A DNA stretch of 64,000 nt, from contig NZ_BONY01000036.1 of assembly GCF_016862955.1 (NCBI RefSeq), positions 31,244 through 95,243 on the forward strand. The letters are read 5' to 3'. This stretch comes from Rhizocola hellebori. Lineage in GTDB: Bacteria > Actinomycetota > Actinomycetes > Mycobacteriales > Micromonosporaceae. The notes under the pieces were generated by a model. That model ran no database searches. It worked only from the letters and a program-made list of their open reading frames with translations, and was not told the origin of the DNA. Made by a program: the position numbers and the translations under genes. Within the stretch, counting starts at the first letter, position 1, and each line of letters begins with the position of its first letter. This document shows, one piece after another, positions 56,820 to 64,000 of this stretch.

Positions 56820-59498
56820 TTAGGCCACAGAACTGTACGCAAGAACACCCCTATTGATGGCGTCCATCGCCGAACGAGCATTTTGCCGCAATGTCGCTGA
56901 GGCGCCAGGAGCGTCCGCGATCTGGCTCAGCAAATCGATCACCTGCCGCGCCCACCGAACGAAGTCGCCGGCGGGCATGTCCCCGTCCAGCTGGTGCCCG
57001 CTGGCCAGCACCTTCGCCAGCGGCTCGCCCTTGGCCCACCGGTAGATCGGCCACACGAACCCCACATCGGGCTCCCGGGTCTGGGCCAGCCCGTGGCGAC
57101 GCTCATCGGCCGCCAGCTCCTGGTAGATGCGCCACGTCGAGTCGACCGCCGACGCCACCGCGCCGCGCGGAATGGACGCCTGCTCATCGACCTCACGCCG
57201 GGCCTCATAGAGCACCACCGATGCGGCTGCGGCCAGCTCATGCGGCTGCAGCTCCTCCCAGATCCCGCTGCGCAGGCACTCGGCCACCAGGAGGTCGGCC
57301 TCTGTCCACAACCGGCCAAGCATCCTTCCCGAATCGGTGACCTCACCGTCCGGCCCCAGATAAGCGCGCTCGGTCAGCAAATCGCAGATTTTGTCGAAGG
57401 TACGCGACAGCGAGTTCGTCCGGTTGGCCACCTTGGCCCGCAACGCCTCGGTGTCCTTGCCCAGCCGATGCCCACGCTCGGCCCACCGGGCATGGTCCTC
57501 CCGCTCGGGGCAGGCGTGGCACGGATGCGCTCGCAATGCCTTGCGCAGCGCGGCAAGCTGCTTGTCCTCACCCGCACCCGAGCCTCGGCGGCGGCTGCCG
57601 CGCTCCTGGGTCAGGTCCAGGTTGCGCAGCGACGACGCCAGATCGCGACGCTCAGCGGGCGCGCGGTGGTTGAAGTGGCGCGGCACCCGGACCCGGCCGA
57701 GCGCGGTGACCGGCGAGGAGAACTCCCCCGCCGAAATCCGCCCGGCCCACCTGTCCTCGGTGAGCACCACCGGGCGCGGCTCACCGAACGGGCCCACCCC
57801 CGGGTCGAGGATGACGGCCAGCCCGGCGCGGCGCCCACCCGGGATCCGGATCACGTCGCCGACCTTCAGCTGCTCCAGCGAGTTGTTGACCTCGGCCCGG
57901 CGCGCCTGCTGGCTGATCCGCGACAGCTCCTTCTCCCGCTCGGCAATCTTGACCCGGATCGCGAAGTATTCGGCGAAATCCCCGTGCTCGCAACCCATCT
58001 CAGTGTCGTAGATGGACAGAGTCTCGTTGTTTCGCTGCACCTGACGGGCCAGGCCGACCACCGAGCGGTCCGCCTGGAACTGCGCGAACGACGACTCCAG
58101 CAGCTCCCGGGAAGCGGCCGCGCCGACCGAGCCGACCAGATTGACCGCCATGTTGTACGAGGGACGGAAGCTGGACCGCAACGGATAGGTGCGCGTCGAA
58201 GCGAGGCCGGCCACATGCCGCGGGTCGACCTCGGGGGTGAAGACCACCACGGCATGGCCCTCGACGTCGATGCCGCGCCGCCCGGCGCGGCCAGTCAGCT
58301 GGGTGTACTCGCCGGGGGTCAGGTCGACGTGCGCCTCACCGTTGAACTTGACCAGCTTCTCCAGCACCACGCACCGTGCGGGCATGTTGATGCCCAGGGC
58401 AAGGGTTTCGGTGGCGAAGACGGCCTTGACCAAGCCGCGTACAAACAGATCCTCGACGACCTCTTTGAAGGCGGGCAACATTCCCGCATGGTGGGCAGCC
58501 AGGCCACGCTCCAGCCCGTCCAGCCACTCCCAGTACCCCAAAGCATGCAAATCCTCGCTGGGGATGTTGCCGATGCGCCGCTCCACCACCTGACGGATCT
58601 CGACCCGCTCGTCGGGCGAGGTGAGCCGCAGCCCAGCCTGCATGCACTGCTGCACCGCCGCGTCACAGGCGGCCCGGCTGAAAATGAACAGGATCGCGGG
58701 AAGCAGCCCTTCGGAGTCGAGCCGATCCACAATGTCCGGACGCGCCGGACCGGTGTTGCGCCGCCGCCCCGCACCGCGTTTGACGGCGCCCATTTCGGCC
58801 CGCCGGGCGATCTCACGGGTATAGCGCAGCAGCTCCGGGTGTACGTCGTGGGCCCGCGCCGCGTCGGCCGAGTGGAACAGGTCGAACATCCGCTTGCCCA
58901 CCAGCATGTGCTGCCACAGCGGCACGGGCCGGTGCTCGCTGACCACCACCTCGGTCTCGCCGCGCACGGTGACAAGCCAGTCGGCGAACTCCTCCGCGTT
59001 GGAAACCGTGGCCGACAACGACACCAGCGTCACCGACTCGGGCAGATGGATGATCACCTCTTCCCACACCGCGCCGCGGAACCGGTCGGCCAGGTAGTGA
59101 ACCTCATCCATCACCACGTACGACAGACCGGTCAGCGTCGATGAACCCGCGTAAAGCATGTTGCGCAGCACCTCGGTGGTCATCACCACCACGGGGGCAT
59201 CGCCATTGATCGAATTGTCGCCGGTCAGCAAGCCGACCCTGTCCGCGCCGTAGCGCTGGATCAGGTCGTGAAATTTCTGGTTGGACAAGGCTTTGATCGG
59301 CGTGGTGTAGAAACACTTGAGCCCCCGCTGCAGCGCGAGGTGCACCGCGAACTCGCCCACCACCGTCTTGCCCGCCCCGGTCGGCGCGCAGACCAGCACG
59401 CCACGGCCCTCCTCAAGGGCGCGGCAGGCAGTCCGCTGGAACGGGTCAAGCTCGAAGCCGAGCCCTCCGGCGAACTCAGTCAGAAGCGGGCTCGTCAT
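56820..59498 (-). CDS. helY: HelY-type DEAD/DEAH-box RNA helicase
   Basis: An 892-residue superfamily 2 helicase of the Ski2/Mtr4/HelY family. Walker A is APTGAGKT (38-45), the DEVH box is VVMDEVHYL (128-136), then FSRAACDAAVQ and TETLALGINMPARCV and the RxGRxG element TGRAGRRGID. The C-terminal part is the arch and helical bundle of the family. The start at ATG 59498 is chosen over an upstream extension. HelY is conserved in actinobacteria next to tat and proteasome-accessory genes, matching this context. Confidence 0.93.
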   Translation of the reverse strand: MTSPLLTEFAGGLGFELDPFQRTACRALEEGRGVLVCAPTGAGKTVVGEFAVHLALQRGLKCFYTTPIKALSNQKFHDLIQRYGADRVGLLTGDNSINGDAPVVVMTTEVLRNMLYAGSSTLTGLSYVVMDEVHYLADRFRGAVWEEVIIHLPESVTLVSLSATVSNAEEFADWLVTVRGETEVVVSEHRPVPLWQHMLVGKRMFDLFHSADAARAHDVHPELLRYTREIARRAEMGAVKRGAGRRRNTGPARPDIVDRLDSEGLLPAILFIFSRAACDAAVQQCMQAGLRLTSPDERVEIRQVVERRIGNIPSEDLHALGYWEWLDGLERGLAAHHAGMLPAFKEVVEDLFVRGLVKAVFATETLALGINMPARCVVLEKLVKFNGEAHVDLTPGEYTQLTGRAGRRGIDVEGHAVVVFTPEVDPRHVAGLASTRTYPLRSSFRPSYNMAVNLVGSVGAAASRELLESSFAQFQADRSVVGLARQVQRNNETLSIYDTEMGCEHGDFAEYFAIRVKIAEREKELSRISQQARRAEVNNSLEQLKVGDVIRIPGGRRAGLAVILDPGVGPFGEPRPVVLTEDRWAGRISAGEFSSPVTALGRVRVPRHFNHRAPAERRDLASSLRNLDLTQERGSRRRGSGAGEDKQLAALRKALRAHPCHACPEREDHARWAERGHRLGKDTEALRAKVANRTNSLSRTFDKICDLLTERAYLGPDGEVTDSGRMLGRLWTEADLLVAECLRSGIWEELQPHELAAAASVVLYEARREVDEQASIPRGAVASAVDSTWRIYQELAADERRHGLAQTREPDVGFVWPIYRWAKGEPLAKVLASGHQLDGDMPAGDFVRWARQVIDLLSQIADAPGASATLRQNARSAMDAINRGVLAYSSVA

Positions 59499-59552
59499 GA
59501 CACCTAGGCTAGGCGACCTTGGCCAGCGACCGCAGGTCGGTATCCTGCTCGG

Positions 59553-60287
59553 GTGCAAGACCCAAAGCCACGGGCGCTAGACGCTGTTTTGTTCGACTTT
59601 CATGGCACGCTGGCCATGACGGTCGACCCGATCGCGTGGGTGACCGCCGCAGCAGCCGATTGCGGGGTATCGCTCGACCGTGGCCGGGCCACCGTCCTCG
59701 CCGACCGGATAGCCACCGCGGGCGGGCTGCCCGGTGTGGCCAAACCGAGCCGGATCCCGCCTCAGCTGGCCGAGGCGTGGGCCAACCGGGACCTCTACGA
59801 GCAAAGCCATCGGGAGGCCTTCATCGGCCTCGCCGCGACCGTACCCTGCGAAATCTCCGGTCTGGCCGAAGCGATCTACGCCCGGGTGGAAACCCCGCAG
59901 GGCTGGCAGCCCTACCCGGACGCGCTGCCCACCATGAGCGCCCTCTACGCCGCCGGGGTCAAGATCGCCGTGGTCAGCAACATCGGCTTCGATATCCGGC
60001 CGTTGCTGGCCGCCTGGGGCCTGATCGGCCTTTGCGACGCCATCGTCCTGTCCTACGAGGTGGGCTGCGTCAAACCCGACCAGAAAATCTTTCTGCGAGC
60101 CTGCGCCCAGCTGGGCGTGGAGCCCGAGCGCACGCTGATGGTGGGCGACACCCCCGCCGACGCCGGAGCCGCCGCCGTCGGCTGCGCCGCCCTCATCGTG
60201 CCCTCAGCCCCCTGCGGCAAAGCCAACGGCCTCCACCGGGCTCTATTGCTGGCGCGTGCAGGCAACGCGCAGGCAGCGCCGCCTTGA
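59553..60287 (+). CDS. HAD-superfamily hydrolase
   Basis: A 244-residue protein starting at GTG. Motif I is LFDFHGTL (D15 nucleophile; the second Asp is replaced by His 17), motif II is VVSN (about 148), motif III KPDQKIF (about 175) and motif IV GDTPADAG (about 198). Cap-type C1 phosphatase or dehalogenase-like. The DxH start keeps the nucleophile but changes the usual acid/base, so the activity could differ from standard phosphatases. Divergent from helY with a 54-base gap. Confidence 0.85.
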   Translation: MQDPKPRALDAVLFDFHGTLAMTVDPIAWVTAAAADCGVSLDRGRATVLADRIATAGGLPGVAKPSRIPPQLAEAWANRDLYEQSHREAFIGLAATVPCEISGLAEAIYARVETPQGWQPYPDALPTMSALYAAGVKIAVVSNIGFDIRPLLAAWGLIGLCDAIVLSYEVGCVKPDQKIFLRACAQLGVEPERTLMVGDTPADAGAAAVGCAALIVPSAPCGKANGLHRALLLARAGNAQAAPP

Positions 60288-60301
60288 AGCCGCTGCGAAT
60301 G

Positions 60302-61189
60302 TTAAGCCAAGAGGCGCAGGGCGTCTCTGGCTGCGGTGACGGTGATGGGTAAGGGGGCGATGCGCTCGCCGTCGGCGTAGCAGACGATGCCTTCGGCGTC
60401 GAGCTCGATCGATTCGACGCGGAGCTGGCGCACCTTGGGATGGTCGATGTGGGTGCCGGCGTAGACCCGCGGCTTGATGCGCATCAATGTGGCGCGGGAG
60501 ATGGGCTCGGCCCAGACCACGTCGAGCAGGCCGTCGTGGGGGTCGGCGTCGGGGCAGATCTTCATGCCTCCGCCGTAGGAAGTGCAGTTGCCGATGGCTA
60601 GCAGCACCGCCTCGAAGCCGAGCCGCTTGCCGTCGACCACGGCCGTGTAAGCGCGCGGGCGCAGCCGGGCCAGCTCCACCACGATGGCGATGTCGTAGCG
60701 GCGCGGCCCTTTCGGCCAGCGCATGCTGTTGCCGCGCTCGTTGACGATGGCGTCGAAGCCTGCGGCGAGCACAGCGCCGAACCACCGGGTCTCGCCCTGC
60801 GCGGTGGTCAGCCGGGCGAGGTCGAAAGTCTTGTGCCGGTTGGCTTTCAGCGCTTCGGCGAGCACGCCCGCGGCCGCCACCGGATCGGTGGGCAGCCCGA
60901 AACAGGTCGCCATGTCATTGCCCGTGCCGACCGGCACTATGCCCAGCGGGGTGCTGGTGCCGGCCACCGCCTGCAACGCCAGGTGAACCGTGCCGTCTCC
61001 GCCCAGGGCCACCAGTGCCCCGACACCGTCGGCGACTGCGGCTTTGCCCGCTTTTTCTGCTTCTTCGCGGGTACCGGCAGAAAGCACCCGGATCGAAGCC
61101 GCCGCCTCAAGACGGGCCAGCGCCGCCTTGGCCGCGCCCGCATGCCGCCCGCGTCCGGCCGAGGGGTTGAGCAGAACCGCGATCTCCAT
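60302..61189 (-). CDS. Diacylglycerol-kinase-like lipid kinase
   Basis: A 295-residue protein: LLNPSAGRGR (ATP loop), LVALGGDGTVHLAL (GGDGT at 63-67), IVPVGTGNDMATCFG and the C-terminal beta-sandwich (GMKICPDADPHDGLLDVVWA). These are the DAGK catalytic motifs. It phosphorylates diacylglycerol or a related lipid at the membrane. It lies in the tat operon downstream of the methyltransferase, as in many actinobacteria. Confidence 0.9.
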   Translation of the reverse strand: MEIAVLLNPSAGRGRHAGAAKAALARLEAAASIRVLSAGTREEAEKAGKAAVADGVGALVALGGDGTVHLALQAVAGTSTPLGIVPVGTGNDMATCFGLPTDPVAAAGVLAEALKANRHKTFDLARLTTAQGETRWFGAVLAAGFDAIVNERGNSMRWPKGPRRYDIAIVVELARLRPRAYTAVVDGKRLGFEAVLLAIGNCTSYGGGMKICPDADPHDGLLDVVWAEPISRATLMRIKPRVYAGTHIDHPKVRQLRVESIELDAEGIVCYADGERIAPLPITVTAARDALRLLA

Positions 61190-61201
61190 AGCCAGTAGAG
61201 G

Positions 61202-61819
61202 CTACCGACTCGGGACGCGCCCCACCATCACGAACTCGTTGTAGGTGAATACCTTTCCGGCCACGCGTGGCAGCGGGAAAGAGTACTGCTTTTCCACCTG
61301 CAACCCCACCTTGCCGGCGAGCTCGGTGGTCTGCGGGTGCCCGACGAACCACACGTGGGTGGCATCGCTGGCGTAGCCGCGCTCCTGCGGCGTGATGAAC
61401 ACGACCTTGCCGCCCGGCTTCACATAGGGCAGATATTCGTTGACCAGCTCCACCGCGACATCGGCCGGCACGTGCTCCAGCACGTGAGCGATGAGCAGGG
61501 AGTCGAACGCGGCGGGCTTGCCGTGCTCGCTGCGGTGGAACTCCTCCGACGTGTAGGCGGTGAAGCCCAGCGCGCGAACCCGCTGCACGGCGTCGGCGTT
61601 GTGGTCAACGCCGACGCCGTTTCCGTCAAGGTGCAGCAGGTTGCGGCCGATGCCGCAGCCGACGTCGAGCACGTAGCCCAGGTTCAAACGGCGGAGGTGC
61701 GCGCGGTAGGGCGCCTGAACATTGAGCGCCCTCTTCCACCACACATCACCGATGCGCTGCAAACGCTCAGCGTATTCGGCTTTCTTGGTGGGCGCGTCAG
61801 CCTGATCTGCCATGGTCAC
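61202..61819 (-). CDS. SAM-dependent class I methyltransferase
   Basis: A 205-residue protein. Motif I is YVLDVGCGIGRNL (about 49-61), motif II Asp in GVGVDHNADA, and a later HVLEHVPADVAVELV and PGGKVVFITPQERGY. Small-molecule methyltransferase type; substrate unknown. The start is GTG 61819 or ATG 61813. It follows tatC closely, so it is in the tat operon. Confidence 0.85.
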   Translation of the reverse strand: MTMADQADAPTKKAEYAERLQRIGDVWWKRALNVQAPYRAHLRRLNLGYVLDVGCGIGRNLLHLDGNGVGVDHNADAVQRVRALGFTAYTSEEFHRSEHGKPAAFDSLLIAHVLEHVPADVAVELVNEYLPYVKPGGKVVFITPQERGYASDATHVWFVGHPQTTELAGKVGLQVEKQYSFPLPRVAGKVFTYNEFVMVGRVPSR

Positions 61820-61824
61820 ATACC

Positions 61825-62748
61825 CTATGTCATGTCGTCGTAGCGGCGTTCGAGAGGTGCGATGGGCTCCACCCGAGCACCGGCCTCGACCGGCTCCGGC
61901 TGGTAGTCATCGATCGACGAGGTCTCATCGTCGTCAAGACCCGCGTAGATCTCCTTGCCGCGGCCCTTGCGCTTGTCGTTGAGCAGCGCGACACCGACGG
62001 CGATGAAGTAGAGCAGGCTCAGGCACAGGGCGAAAACCGTCATGCCGAACGGGCCCGGGTCGGGCGTGGTCACCGCGGCGAACGCGAACGAGATGAACAC
62101 CGCGACGCGCCACCAGCCGAGCATCTTCTTGCCGCTGACCACGCCCGCGAAGTTGAGCATCAGCAGCAGCAGCGGGAATTCGAACGAGACGCCGAACAGC
62201 AGCATCATGCCGGTCATGAAGGAGACGTATTTCGTCACCTCCAGCATCGTCGCGCCGAGCACGCCGAGGTCCATCAGGACTTCCAGGCCGTTGCTGGCCA
62301 TGATGAACCCGAGCGTCACGCCCAGGCCGAAAAGCGGCGCCGCGATCGCGGTGAAGGTGTAGGCCCACTTGCGCTCGTGCCGGTGCAGGCCGGGTGCGAT
62401 GAATGCCCACAGCTGGTACAGCCAGACCGGTGCAGCCACGATCAAAGCGAGCCAAAGCGCCAGCTTCATCCGCAGCATCAGACCGTCGGCCGCGCCCATC
62501 TGCAGGAACTGACACCTGTCGTTGATCAGCAGATGTTCTTTGGTCATCAACTCGCAGTAGGGGACTTCCAGCTGTTCGAAAGCCCACCTCGACATGATCC
62601 AGCCGAGCACGAGCCCAGCCGCGACTGCCAGCGAGGCCTTGAACAGGCGGTCACGCAGCTCGCGGATGTGCTCGATGAGGGTCATCGAGCCATCCGCTGC
62701 CCGCTGGAATTCGGTGGGCCCGCGTCGACGTGCCAGGGGGTTCTTCAT
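61825..62748 (-). CDS. tatC: Twin-arginine translocase subunit TatC
   Basis: A 307-residue protein with six transmembrane helices. Family features: MTLIEHIRELRDRLF at the N-terminus, the conserved FIAPGLHRHER near residue 115, and FSFEFPLLLLML-like periplasmic/helix 5 sequence. It forms the receptor for twin-arginine signal peptides with TatA/B. The C-terminal 50 residues are a charged cytosolic tail. Confidence 0.95.
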   Translation of the reverse strand: MKNPLARRRGPTEFQRAADGSMTLIEHIRELRDRLFKASLAVAAGLVLGWIMSRWAFEQLEVPYCELMTKEHLLINDRCQFLQMGAADGLMLRMKLALWLALIVAAPVWLYQLWAFIAPGLHRHERKWAYTFTAIAAPLFGLGVTLGFIMASNGLEVLMDLGVLGATMLEVTKYVSFMTGMMLLFGVSFEFPLLLLMLNFAGVVSGKKMLGWWRVAVFISFAFAAVTTPDPGPFGMTVFALCLSLLYFIAVGVALLNDKRKGRGKEIYAGLDDDETSSIDDYQPEPVEAGARVEPIAPLERRYDDMT

Positions 62749-62769
62749 GGCAACGTCCGCGCGGCCGGA

Positions 62770-63036
62770 TCAGGAGTGCTTGATCGGGTCGACCTTGGGC
62801 GCAGGCGAGGGCTGGTTGTCAGCGATCGGCTGCTGCGAGGTGACCTGAGCCTCGGCCTTGCCGTCGAGGTTGGTGTCCTTGCCATCCTCGGTCAGGCCCT
62901 TGGTCTCGGCCTTGAGGATGCGCATCGAGCGGCCGAGGGAACGCGCCGCGTCGGGCAGCTTCTTCGCGCCGAACAGCAGGACGAGAATTCCCACCACGAT
63001 GAAGAGGTGCCATGGCTTAAGGGCGCCGGAAAACAT
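62770..63036 (-). CDS. tatA: Twin-arginine translocase subunit TatA
   Basis: An 88-residue protein: one N-terminal membrane helix (about 10-22) followed directly by [19 protein letters not shown], the TatA hinge and amphipathic helix, and a charged disordered tail. Co-transcribed with tatC (21-base gap). Confidence 0.95.
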   Translation of the reverse strand: MFSGALKPWHLFIVVGILVLLFGAKKLPDAARSLGRSMRILKAETKGLTEDGKDTNLDGKAEAQVTSQQPIADNQPSPAPKVDPIKHS

Positions 63037-63145
63037 GATTTCTCCCAGATGCTTCGCAGGGGGTGCTCTGACATCGAGTGTTACCGCTCACCCCACCTCG
63101 GTCAACGTTACCGGGCTGAGCGTGCAGTTTCCTGCACGGGCCCCT

Positions 63146-63195
63146 GTAAGTTAGGGCACCCTTCCCTTGACAAACACGCAGAGTGAGGGCAATGC
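63146..63195. promoter_or_regulatory. Candidate promoter and iron-box-like sequence before the dioxygenase
   Basis: TAAGTTAGG (63147-63155) is close to the left half of DtxR/IdeR-type iron boxes. TTGACA (63167-63172), a 17-base spacer and CAATGC (63190-63195) form a promoter-like pair pointing to the gene at 63287. A weak match that needs a consensus scan. Confidence 0.3.
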
Positions 63196-63286
63196 TTTCC
63201 CAGGCCGCCTGGCGCGCACCCCGCGGTATGCCTTGACGTGACCTTCTGCCGGCGGCCTGCCCCTACCGGAAAGGAACACGCCTCGC

Positions 63287-63961
63287 ATGATGGAGCAGGC
63301 AGCGCCCAACAGCAACAAAACCAACCACCGCCGGCTGTCGGATCTTGATGAGACCGGCTTCATTCAGCTGCGCGACTACGAGGGCGAGCTGAACCCTGCG
63401 GAGTGGGAGTCGATGGAGTACGTCGACTGGAAGAGCGGTGGCGACACCAACTTCGCCCCGATCGCCTCGGCGCTCGGCGACATGGAGTGTGCCGGTTTCT
63501 GGGACCACGGCAAGTCCGACAAGGACGGGATCTGGACGCAGAATGCGGAGATCTGCCCCACCCTCGTCCAGTGGACCGAGGCCATCGGCGGCCGCTACGG
63601 ACGGGTCCGGGTCATCAAGCTGGAGCCGAGCAAGTCCTACGAGTACGCGGTCAGCTGCATGCACCAGGACGACAACAACCGGCTCAACCCGGAAGAAGAG
63701 CCCTGGGTCGTGCGCGCGTGGCTCAACCTCACCGATGACACCGAAAGCTTCATGATTGTCCGCGAAGGCAAGGAAGACGCCGCCTCGGAGAAGCACATCC
63801 CGCTGCGCAAGGGCGCCCAGTTCGTCGTGGACACCCAGCGCCTGTGGCACGCGGTCTACCACAAGGGCGACCAGCCGCGTTACGCGCTGATCGTCAGCTT
63901 CGAAAGCGGCGACGACCTGCAGAAGTGGATCGACTCGCAGAAGGTGACCGCCTCGGTCTAG
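63287..63961 (+). CDS. Asp/Asn beta-hydroxylase-like Fe(II) dioxygenase
   Basis: A 224-residue protein starting at ATG 63287 (or 63290). The double-stranded beta-helix signature reads SCMHQDDNNR (H-x-D metal ligands), RAWLNLTDDTESFMIVREG, GAQFVVDTQRLWHAVYHKGD (second His) and RYALIVSFESGDD with the Arg that binds 2-oxoglutarate. This order fits aspartyl/asparaginyl hydroxylase-like oxygenases, which often modify amino acids in natural-product biosynthesis. Divergent from tatA. Confidence 0.75.
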   Translation: MMEQAAPNSNKTNHRRLSDLDETGFIQLRDYEGELNPAEWESMEYVDWKSGGDTNFAPIASALGDMECAGFWDHGKSDKDGIWTQNAEICPTLVQWTEAIGGRYGRVRVIKLEPSKSYEYAVSCMHQDDNNRLNPEEEPWVVRAWLNLTDDTESFMIVREGKEDAASEKHIPLRKGAQFVVDTQRLWHAVYHKGDQPRYALIVSFESGDDLQKWIDSQKVTASV

Positions 63962-64000
63962 TCACGCGTTCCCCCGAAATCGCAGCGCCGCGCCGGCGTC

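Noticed and set aside
56994..59144. Very long frame antisense to helY
   Set aside because: A typical high-GC antisense shadow: helY shows full helicase motifs, while this frame has only repetitive Pro/Arg/Ala composition.
1..64000. Insertion sequences or transposases
   Set aside because: No transposase motif or terminal inverted repeats with target duplications were seen; the only recombinase is the phage integrase.

Overview
The window is high-GC actinobacterial DNA, with GTG and TTG starts, gene-to-gene ATGA/GTGA overlaps, and a TatA-TatC-HelY chromosomal neighbourhood. About the first 54.9 kb is a temperate siphovirus-type prophage whose left end lies outside the window. The last 9 kb is host chromosome. 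The host looks like a Streptosporangiales or related actinomycete, inferred from composition and the Tat/HelY context only.

Layout. (1) 1-8.85 kb: a rightward operon of small accessory genes (two HNH/VRR-NUC nucleases, an orphan C5 DNA methyltransferase, many small Cys-rich proteins, a secreted beta-helix protein, a lipoprotein and a small membrane protein). (2) 8.9-11.8 kb: a divergent switch, with a leftward small HTH protein facing a rightward replication module. The initiator gene carries five 19-bp iterons that look like the phage origin, and a helicase-loader-like gene follows. (3) 11.8-20.6 kb: a second long train of mostly unknown small genes, ending in a terminator, an excisionase-like gene and a frameshifted ribbon-helix-helix gene. 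(4) 20.6-46.4 kb: head and tail genes in canonical order: HNH, small and large terminase, portal, two very large modular proteins (the second ending in the prohead protease), HK97-type major capsid, connectors, tail tube, frameshifted tail chaperone, tape measure and tail tip. One reversed membrane-protein gene interrupts the tail genes. (5) 46.4-48.9 kb: lysis region (M15-like peptidase, holin-like membrane proteins) ending in a strong terminator. (6) 49-54.9 kb: leftward small genes, a second divergent operator with a leaderless HTH gene, an island of inverted repeats, two DNA-binding-only GntR proteins and a tyrosine integrase.

Host part. 5'-3' exonuclease, a MHYT membrane sensor, HelY helicase, a HAD hydrolase, a diacylglycerol-kinase-like lipid kinase, a methyltransferase, TatC, TatA and an Asp/Asn-hydroxylase-like dioxygenase. 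No tRNA, rRNA, IS element or CRISPR array was seen.

The most unusual feature is the 5.9-kb locus between portal and capsid. A recurrent (V/L/I)KRTYVRDxxGQFAE-type motif appears to mark the start of each module in two adjacent giant proteins. These carry an ART-like domain, a complete PI-kinase-like domain with its NPDRHAGN loop, and tandem paralogous modules fused to the capsid protease. I infer a modular virion-delivered effector (head cargo) system. All functional calls come from reading motifs and gene order; no database search was run.
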